From assembly GCA_020692565.1 (NCBI GenBank), contig JAIMKJ010000003.1:106749-170748 (forward strand): a stretch of 64,000 bases of DNA, in the 5' to 3' direction. Positions 58,014 to 64,000 of this stretch are shown here, piece by piece. The notes beneath the pieces are model-generated. The model did no database searches. It worked only from the letters and a program-made list of their open reading frames with translations, and was not told the origin of the DNA. The stretch's first letter is position 1. The number at the start of each line of letters is the position of its first letter. The translations under genes and the position numbers were made by a program. This DNA is from Thermomonas sp. Its GTDB lineage: Bacteria; Pseudomonadota; Gammaproteobacteria; Xanthomonadales; Xanthomonadaceae.

Positions 58014-59378
58014 ATGTCCAGCCCCAGCCACGTCGCCGACACGCCCATCACCGATCGCGACCAGCTGGTGGCGGTACTCGCCTCCGGCGAAAAATCCGAA
58101 GCCGACTGGCGCATCGGGACCGAGCACGAGAAGTTCGGCTTCCACCTCGACGACCTGCACGCCCCGGCCTTCGACGGCGAACGCGGCATCGAAGCCCTGC
58201 TCAACGGCCTGACCCGCTTCGGCTGGGAACCGGTGCAGGAACACGACCGCACCATCGCGCTGCTCAAGGACGGCGCTTCGGTCACCCTCGAACCCGCAGG
58301 CCAGCTCGAACTCTCGGGCGCGCCGCTGGAGAACATCCACCAGACCTGCGCCGAGGTGGGCAGCCATCTGACGGAAGTGAAGGCGGTCGCCGACGAACTC
58401 GGACTGGGTTTTCTCGGCATGGGCTTCCAGCCGAAATGGCGCCGCGACGAGATGCCGTGGATGCCCAAGGGCCGCTATAAAATCATGCGCGACTACATGC
58501 CCAAGGTCGGCAGCCTCGGTCTGGACATGATGACCCGCACCTGCACCGTGCAGGTGAATCTGGATTACAGCAGCGAAGCGGACATGGTGAAGAAATTCCG
58601 CGTCTCGCTGGCGCTGCAGCCCATCGCCACCGCGCTGTTCGCCGACTCGCCGTTCACCGAAGGCAAGCCCAACGGTTATCTGTCCTACCGTTCGCATATC
58701 TGGACCGATACCGACCGCGATCGCACCGGCATGCTCGACTTCGTGTTCGACGACGGCTTCGGTTACGAACGCTATGTCGATTACCTGCTCGACGTGCCGA
58801 TGTATTTTTCTTACCGCGATCACGAATACGTGGACGCCAGCGGCCAGAGCTTCCGCGACTTCATGGCCGGCAAGCTGCCGGCGCTGCCCGGCGCGCTGCC
58901 GACGATGCGCGACTGGTCGGACCACATGACCACCGCATTCCCGGAAGTGCGGCTGAAGAAATTCCTCGAAATGCGCGGCGCCGACAGCGGCCCGTGGGGC
59001 CGGATCTGCGCGCTGCCGGCGTTCTGGGTGGGCCTGCTGTACGACGATGCCGCGCTGGATGCCGCCTGGGATCTGGTCAAGGATTTCAGCATGGACGAAC
59101 GCAACGCCCTGCGCGACGGCGTGCCGAAGCTGGCGTTGAAAGTACCGTTCCGCGGCGGCACCCTGCTGGATCTCGCCCGCGAGGCGGTGAAGATTTCCGC
59201 CGCCGGCCTGCAGCGCCGCGCCGTGCTCAACAACAAGGGCATCGACGAAAGCGGCTTCCTCACCCCGCTGATCGAAGTGGTGGAAAGCGGCGAGACCTCG
59301 GCCGAACGCAAGCTGGCGCTGTATCACGGCGCATGGAAGGGCGACATCGATCGCGTGTTCCGCGAGTTCGCGTACTGA
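58014..59378 (+). CDS. gshA: Glutamate-cysteine ligase
   Basis: A 454-residue ATP-dependent ligase making gamma-glutamylcysteine, first step of glutathione synthesis. It is of the plant/alphaproteobacterial GCS2 type ([15 protein letters not shown] near 30, [20 protein letters not shown] near 87, [13 protein letters not shown] near 180) rather than the E. coli type. The Arg/Glu residues of the substrate pocket are present by eye. The ATG at 58014 follows GTGGAACC and gives the normal N-terminus. Confidence 0.95.
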   Translation: MSSPSHVADTPITDRDQLVAVLASGEKSEADWRIGTEHEKFGFHLDDLHAPAFDGERGIEALLNGLTRFGWEPVQEHDRTIALLKDGASVTLEPAGQLELSGAPLENIHQTCAEVGSHLTEVKAVADELGLGFLGMGFQPKWRRDEMPWMPKGRYKIMRDYMPKVGSLGLDMMTRTCTVQVNLDYSSEADMVKKFRVSLALQPIATALFADSPFTEGKPNGYLSYRSHIWTDTDRDRTGMLDFVFDDGFGYERYVDYLLDVPMYFSYRDHEYVDASGQSFRDFMAGKLPALPGALPTMRDWSDHMTTAFPEVRLKKFLEMRGADSGPWGRICALPAFWVGLLYDDAALDAAWDLVKDFSMDERNALRDGVPKLALKVPFRGGTLLDLAREAVKISAAGLQRRAVLNNKGIDESGFLTPLIEVVESGETSAERKLALYHGAWKGDIDRVFREFAY

Positions 59379-59398
59379 CGGGCAGAGCAACCCTTCTT

Positions 59399-59420
59399 GT
59401 AGAGCGGCCTTCAGGCCGCT
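59399..59420 (+). repeat. GTAG REP element, left arm of an inverted pair
   Basis: GTAGAGCGGCCTTCAGGCCGCT: a GTAG head plus a near-perfect hairpin (AGCGGCC/GGCCGCT). It faces the copy at 59501-59519 across about 80 bp. Confidence 0.8.
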
Positions 59421-59500
59421 GCGCCTAAATCGGCATGATTCACTTTCGTCAGCCGTGGGCACGGCACAACCTTCGTCGCCGATCGATCCCTGCATGGGCC

Positions 59501-59519
59501 GGCCTGAAGGCCGCGCTAC
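59501..59519 (-). repeat. GTAG REP element, right arm of an inverted pair
   Basis: On the minus strand GTAGCGCGGCCTTCAGGCC, inverted relative to the first copy. Such pairs are the usual dimeric form of these repeats. It lies 112 bp before the ppc start and could fold in the transcript between gshA and ppc. Confidence 0.75.
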
Positions 59520-59630
59520 GGCTCACCGCATGCATATGCCTCCCCGCACGGAGGTAATGCATACGAATCCATATCCAGCCGCCCCGGCTTTTGTGTACGC
59601 TCGACGGTTCGCACCCCACTGCGAGCCCTC

Positions 59631-62360
59631 ATGCGCATACGCGACACCCTCGAATTCGCCGAGACCGACACCCTGCTGCGCGACGACGTGCGGCAATTGG
59701 GCGCCATGGTCGGCGACATGCTGGCCGAACAGGTGTCGGCCGAACTCCTGACCCAAGTCGAATCCGTGCGTCGCGCCGCGATCCAGCGCCGCGAGCAGGG
59801 CGACAGCATCGACGAACTGGCCGAACGCCTCGCCGCGGTGCCGATGGAAGGCGCCGACGCCCTCGTGCGCGCGTTCGCCGCGTACTTCGGCGTGGTGAAT
59901 CTGGCCGAACGCATTCATCGCATCCGTCGACGCCGCGATTACCAGCGCAGCACCGATGCGCCGCAGCCCGGCGGACTGACCGCGGTGCTGCGCACGCTGC
60001 GCGAGACAGGCGTGACCCTGGACGAACTGCGCGAGCTGCTGCCGCGGCTGCGGATCGAGCCGGTGTTCACCGCGCATCCGACCGAAGCCGTGCGCCGCTC
60101 GCTGCTGCTGAAGGAGCGCACCGTCGCCGAGTTGCTGATCGGCGACATCGACCGCCAGCGCACCCCGGCCGAGCGCCGCGCCGACACCGCGCGCATCCGC
60201 CAGGCGCTCACCGCCAGCTGGCAGACCAGCGACACGCCCGCGCAGCAGCCGACCGTGGCCCACGAGGTCGAACACATCGGCTTCTACCTCAGCAATGTGC
60301 TGTATCGCGCGCTGCCGGTGTATTACGAAGCCTTCGCCGATGCGATCGAGGAGGCCTACGGCGACGCGCCCGGCTACGAACGTTTCGAGCTGCCGCCGAT
60401 GCTGCGCTTCGGCACCTGGGTCGGCGGCGACATGGACGGCAACCCCAACGTCGGCGCCGACACCATCCTCGCCGCGCTCTCGGCGCAGCGCGCGCAGGTG
60501 CTGGCGAACTACCGCGCCGACCTCCGCGCGCTCGGCGAAATCCTCACCCAGAGTCGCGGACGCGTGCAGGTCGACGACGCCATCGAAGCGCGGATCGTCG
60601 AATACACCGCGCGGTTGCCCGCCGCAGCCGCGAAACTCAGCCCGCGACTGAGCGACATGCCCTATCGGCAGCTGCTGGATCTGATCCGCGCCCGACTGGC
60701 CGCCACGCTGGCCGGCGGAGCGCACGGCTACGCCGACGCCGACGGCCTGCTGGCCGATCTGCAGGCGATCGACGCCAGTCTCGCCCGCCATCGCGGCGAT
60801 CACGCCGGCCGCTTCGCCCTGCAGCGCGTGCTGTGGCGGCTGCGCACCTTCGGCTTCCATCTCGCCACGCTCGATCTGCGTCAGGACTCCGGCACCCACG
60901 ACGTCGCGATCGCCGCGTTGCTCGGCGACGCCGACTGGGCGACGCGCGCGCCGGCCGAACGGATCGCGCCGCTGCACGCATTGATCGAAGGCGATGCACG
61001 ACCCGCTGTCGACGCCCCGGGCGCGCAGCCGACGCTCGAGGTCATGCGCACCGTGCGCGAGGCGCGCACGACCTTCGGCGCGCATGCGTTCGGCCCCTAC
61101 ATCATCAGCATGAACCGCAGCGCCGCCGACGTGCTGGCGGTGCTGGCGCTGGCCCGGGTCGCCGGCTGCGTCGAGCACAACGATGCTAGCGGCGACGAAG
61201 TCCCGCTCGACATCGCACCGCTGTTCGAAACCATCGACGACCTGCGCGCCGCGCCCGAGATCATGCGCGCGCTGTTCGACGATCCGGTCTATCGCCGCCA
61301 CCTGCAATCACGCGGCGGCCGGCAGACGGTGATGCTGGGCTATTCCGACAGCGCGAAGGACGGCGGCATCCTCGCTTCGCGCTGGGCGCTGCAGCGTACC
61401 CAGGCCGAACTGCTGGAACTCTCGCAGCAGGCCGGCGTGCGCATCGTGTTCTTCCACGGCCGCGGCGGCTCGGTCAGCCGCGGCGGCGGCAAGACCGAAC
61501 GCGCGATCATCGCCGCGCCGCGCGGCACGGTCGACGGCGTGCTGCGCGTGACCGAACAGGGCGAAGTGATCCACCGCAAGTACGGCATCCGCGCGCTCGC
61601 GCTGCGCAATCTGGAACAGGCCACCGCTGCGGTATTGCGCGCGAGCCTGCGTCCGCGTCCGCCGGAACCGCGCGAACCGCGCTGGCGCGAACTCGCGACC
61701 GAACTCGCGCAGAGCTCGCGCGGGCACTATCGCGCGCTGGTGCACGAACACGCAGATTTTCCGGCTTATTTCCGCGCGGCGACGCCGATCGACGTGATCG
61801 AACGCCTGCGCCTGGGCTCGCGGCCGTCGAAGCGCCGCGAAGGCGGCATCGACGCCCTGCGCGCCATCCCGTGGGTGTTCGCGTGGTCGCAGAACCGCTC
61901 CGGCCTGACCGGCTGGTACGGCGTCGGCACCGCCCTCGAACACGGCATCGCCGCGCACGGCCACGACGCCATCGCCGCGATGGCGCACGACTGGCCGTTC
62001 TTCGCGGCGATGCTGGACGACATCGAAATGCTGATGGCGAAATCCGATCTCGCCATCTTCGAACGCTACTCGCGACTCGCCGGTCCGCTGCACGACATGT
62101 TCTACGCCGACATCGCCGCCGAGTTCGAGCGCACCGCCGATACCATCCTCGCCCTGCGCGGCCGCAGTCGATTGCTGCAGGACGACTACCGCCTGCGGCT
62201 CTCGATCCGACTGCGTAACCCATACGTCGATCCGATCAGTCTGCTGCAGGTGGAACTGCTGCAACGCTGGCGCGACGCCGGCCGCGAGGACGAGGCCCTG
62301 CTGCAGGCGCTGGTGGCGACGGTCAACGGTATCGCGGCAGGCATCCAGAACACCGGGTGA
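59631..62360 (+). CDS. ppc: Phosphoenolpyruvate carboxylase
   Basis: A 909-residue enzyme adding bicarbonate to PEP to form oxaloacetate. Key motifs: VFTAHPTEAVRRS near 145 (catalytic His), GYSDSAKDGG near 566 (active-site region) and FFHGRGGSVSRGGG near 610 (flexible loop); the final residues are NTG as in bacterial PEPCs, whose C-terminus closes the active site. Length is normal. A REP pair lies upstream. Confidence 0.97.
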   Translation: MRIRDTLEFAETDTLLRDDVRQLGAMVGDMLAEQVSAELLTQVESVRRAAIQRREQGDSIDELAERLAAVPMEGADALVRAFAAYFGVVNLAERIHRIRRRRDYQRSTDAPQPGGLTAVLRTLRETGVTLDELRELLPRLRIEPVFTAHPTEAVRRSLLLKERTVAELLIGDIDRQRTPAERRADTARIRQALTASWQTSDTPAQQPTVAHEVEHIGFYLSNVLYRALPVYYEAFADAIEEAYGDAPGYERFELPPMLRFGTWVGGDMDGNPNVGADTILAALSAQRAQVLANYRADLRALGEILTQSRGRVQVDDAIEARIVEYTARLPAAAAKLSPRLSDMPYRQLLDLIRARLAATLAGGAHGYADADGLLADLQAIDASLARHRGDHAGRFALQRVLWRLRTFGFHLATLDLRQDSGTHDVAIAALLGDADWATRAPAERIAPLHALIEGDARPAVDAPGAQPTLEVMRTVREARTTFGAHAFGPYIISMNRSAADVLAVLALARVAGCVEHNDASGDEVPLDIAPLFETIDDLRAAPEIMRALFDDPVYRRHLQSRGGRQTVMLGYSDSAKDGGILASRWALQRTQAELLELSQQAGVRIVFFHGRGGSVSRGGGKTERAIIAAPRGTVDGVLRVTEQGEVIHRKYGIRALALRNLEQATAAVLRASLRPRPPEPREPRWRELATELAQSSRGHYRALVHEHADFPAYFRAATPIDVIERLRLGSRPSKRREGGIDALRAIPWVFAWSQNRSGLTGWYGVGTALEHGIAAHGHDAIAAMAHDWPFFAAMLDDIEMLMAKSDLAIFERYSRLAGPLHDMFYADIAAEFERTADTILALRGRSRLLQDDYRLRLSIRLRNPYVDPISLLQVELLQRWRDAGREDEALLQALVATVNGIAAGIQNTG

Positions 62361-62398
62361 AACCTTTCCTCTCCCGATAGAAACCGCAGCACGAACGC

Positions 62399-62434
62399 GG
62401 CATCTCGATCGGCATCTCGATCGGCATCCCGATC
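62399..62434. repeat. Three 12-bp tandem units after ppc
   Basis: GGCATCTCGATC at 62399-62410 and 62411-62422, then GGCATCCCGATC at 62423-62434, followed by GGC triplets. Located in the 253-bp gap between ppc and the roadblock-like gene. No gene needs it. Confidence 0.85.
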
Positions 62435-62613
62435 GGCGGCGGCGGCGACTCCCCCGCCGCGAACGGATGGGCGACGACGGATAGATTCTGCCCATCGATC
62501 CCATCGATCTCCGCGCATCGCATCAATGGCGCAGCGACAGGCATGGACCTGAGGATCGCGTGTGTGCATAGTGGTTGCACCTCGCGCCAGGCGCATGGAT
62601 GGGGACAGGGGTC

Positions 62614-63516
62614 ATGGCAGACCTGCAACAGCTTTGCGACCAGTTGCGCCGTCATGGGGAGCACGGCGACAGCGCGAAGGTGACGTTCTATTACGCAAGC
62701 GCCGCAAGCCCCACCCTGCTGCACAGTGCGATCTATGTGGTGCACGGCGCCACCGCCTATCTCGAACATGCCCACCTGCCCGCCGCCGAGGCGATCGCGG
62801 ACATCGCCCGGCTGCGGTTCGTGAAAGTGGCGTCGCTGCCGCTGGGCGATGTGCCGGTACCGGCGGATGATGAAGCGGTCGACCTGTCCGCACTGCTCGT
62901 CGCCCTCGGCATGCCACCCATCGTGCGCGCCGCCAATGTCGCGACAGCCAGCGCACCCGCGCCGGCCATCGCCCAGGATCCGCCAACGCACGCACGCCCG
63001 GGCGCGTTACCACCGGCGCTCACGCTGGTGCCCAAGCCCGCCCACCCGCCCGTGTCCGTCCAGGCATCGGACTCCGCGAACCCCGCGGATCGCGATCCGC
63101 CGGATACGCTTCCCCGCACCACGCAGCCCGCAGACGAACCACCCACAAGGAGCTCCATCATGGCCAAGATTTCCCTCGAACCCCTGCGTAGCCTGGATGG
63201 CTACGTCGCCTCCGCGCTGGTCGACACCGAAAGCGGCATGCTGCTGGCCGGCGACGGCACCGGCGTCAACCTCGAAGTCGCCGCAGCCGGCAATGCCGAA
63301 GTCGTGCGTTCCAAGCGCAAGGTCGCCAACAGCCTCAAGCTCAACGACACGATCGAAGACATCCTGATCAGCCTCACCAAGCAGTACCACATCATCCGGC
63401 CGCTGGAATCCAACCAGAAACTGTTCCTGTACGTGGTGCTGGACCGCAGCAAGTCCAACCTCGCCATGGCCCGCCACGAACTGCGCACCTTCGAGAAGAG
63501 CGTCGACTTCTCCTGA
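62614..63516 (+). CDS. Roadblock/LC7-like protein with N-terminal domain
   Basis: A 300-residue protein. Residues 1-100 form a compact alpha/beta domain ([40 protein letters not shown]). A Pro/Ala-rich linker follows to about 182. The last 118 residues look like a roadblock/LC7 domain ([56 protein letters not shown]). Within the frame, ATG 63160 has AAGGAG 7 bases upstream, the strongest ribosome binding site in this region, so the domain is probably also made alone. Roadblock proteins often control small GTPases; none is adjacent. The first start (62614) has ACAGGGG upstream. Confidence 0.78.
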   Translation: MADLQQLCDQLRRHGEHGDSAKVTFYYASAASPTLLHSAIYVVHGATAYLEHAHLPAAEAIADIARLRFVKVASLPLGDVPVPADDEAVDLSALLVALGMPPIVRAANVATASAPAPAIAQDPPTHARPGALPPALTLVPKPAHPPVSVQASDSANPADRDPPDTLPRTTQPADEPPTRSSIMAKISLEPLRSLDGYVASALVDTESGMLLAGDGTGVNLEVAAAGNAEVVRSKRKVANSLKLNDTIEDILISLTKQYHIIRPLESNQKLFLYVVLDRSKSNLAMARHELRTFEKSVDFS

Positions 63517-63536
63517 GCGCGCTGTCGCTCGAACGG

Positions 63537-63570
63537 ACGCCCGGCCCGGCTCGATGCCTCGGCCGGGCGT
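63537..63570 (+). terminator. Hairpin after the roadblock-like gene
   Basis: ACGCCCGGCC and GGCCGGGCGT form a perfect 10-bp stem with a 14-base loop, 20 bp past the stop. There is no T-run. Confidence 0.6.
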
Positions 63571-63598
63571 GCCGCGATGCAGAACATCAACTGAGATT

Positions 63599-63622
63599 GT
63601 GGGAGCGACGCAAGTCGCGACG
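63599..63622 (+). repeat. GTGG-headed REP-like palindrome
   Basis: GTGGGAGCGACGCAAGTCGCGACG: the head differs by one base from GTAG, and the stem GCGAC/GTCGC has a 4-base loop. Located between convergent genes. Confidence 0.65.
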
Positions 63623-63660
63623 CAGACGCAACCGCCGAAGGCATTACGCCGTTCGCCGGA

Positions 63661-63957
63661 TCAATAGTTGGACATCACCGACACGATGGCCGGAATGCTG
63701 ATCAACGTCCCGAGCGCACCGGTCACGATCCCGATCCACGCGCGGATCTTGCTGGTCGTCGCCCCGTAGCTCGACTCCTGCGCCTTCCATTTCTTCAGCC
63801 CGAGCACGCCGAGGATGATAGCCACCGGACCCAGGATGATGCCGAAGAAGCAAAGCACGACCGATGCGATGCCGATGTAGCACGAAAACGCCGCCAGCGG
63901 ATTCGTCGGGATAATCGCATCGATTACGCTTGCGGATGGGCGTTGTTGGTCGGTCAT
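63661..63957 (-). CDS. Small DUF4190-like membrane protein
   Basis: A 98-residue protein with two hydrophobic helices (about 20-50 and 70-92) and the segment FFGIILGPVAIILGVLGLKK, which matches the DUF4190 pattern. Function unknown. The ATG at 63957 is the only good start. Confidence 0.8.
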   Translation of the reverse strand: MTDQQRPSASVIDAIIPTNPLAAFSCYIGIASVVLCFFGIILGPVAIILGVLGLKKWKAQESSYGATTSKIRAWIGIVTGALGTLISIPAIVSVMSNY

Positions 63958-64000
63958 GTGGTTGGCTGATGTCGGAGTGACTGGGTGCCATGCATCTTAT

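Overview
The window is high-GC DNA with almost no gaps between genes. It looks like a gammaproteobacterium of the Xanthomonadaceae/Lysobacteraceae (Lysobacter or Luteimonas type). The basis for this is the copper set with a CopL protein, the mltB-rlpA-carboxypeptidase wall block, the paired lipoprotein DsbA genes beside cytochrome c4 and engB, palindromes of the GTAG type known from Stenotrophomonas/Xanthomonas, and the strong preference for TGA stops. No rRNA, tRNA, CRISPR array, insertion sequence or phage gene was seen.

Left edge (1-7401, minus strand): the first 2467 codons of a non-ribosomal peptide synthetase, ordered A-PCP-C-A-PCP-C-A and running off the window. It starts without a C domain, so it looks like an initiating protein. 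Next come a secreted M20 peptidase (7701-9155), an exported protein of unknown role, and trpS with an extra C-terminal domain. A 720-bp gene-free stretch full of palindromes follows.

Region 12.6-19 kb: a tightly packed operon of a MoxR AAA+ ATPase, a small protein, a vWA plus beta-propeller protein and a 928-residue protein with a helical-repeat centre and propeller-like C-terminus. This matches the MoxR-vWA-beta-propeller (bpX) ternary systems proposed from genome analysis and, to my knowledge, not characterised biochemically.

Region 19-29 kb: housekeeping and cell-wall genes (VOC protein, D,D-carboxypeptidase, RlpA, MltB, a CPA2 antiporter, a methyltransferase, an SLT transglycosylase, a HAD hydrolase and exported proteins of unknown role).

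Region 29.4-36 kb: eight same-strand genes, mostly overlapping by 4-20 bases: chorismate-lyase-like protein, adenylating ligase, acyl carrier protein, HemN-like radical SAM enzyme, sulfotransferase, SDR, second sulfotransferase and GrpB-like nucleotidyltransferase. This reads as a small-molecule pathway that I cannot match to a known one, and it is the best candidate for an undescribed system. I infer that an aryl acid is made from chorismate, loaded on a carrier protein, modified and sulfated.

Region 36-42.7 kb: an exported protein, a GFA-family protein, a gene broken by an amber codon, a class-C serine hydrolase and an ABC exporter pair behind a GntR/YtrA-like operator.

Region 42.7-49.4 kb: copper homeostasis. 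cueR and the CopA P-type ATPase lie on the minus strand; copZ, copL, the multicopper oxidase copA and copB lie on the plus strand. Two divergent promoters with 19-bp spacers and CueR-type dyads sit between the arms.

Region 49.5-64 kb: a nuclease/phosphatase-fold protein, two lipoprotein DsbAs, cytochrome c4, engB, a second amber-interrupted gene (DUF2007 type), a peptide-type permease and binding protein flanking a VIT-family gene, gshA, ppc, a roadblock/LC7-like protein with a strong internal start, and a small DUF4190-type membrane protein.
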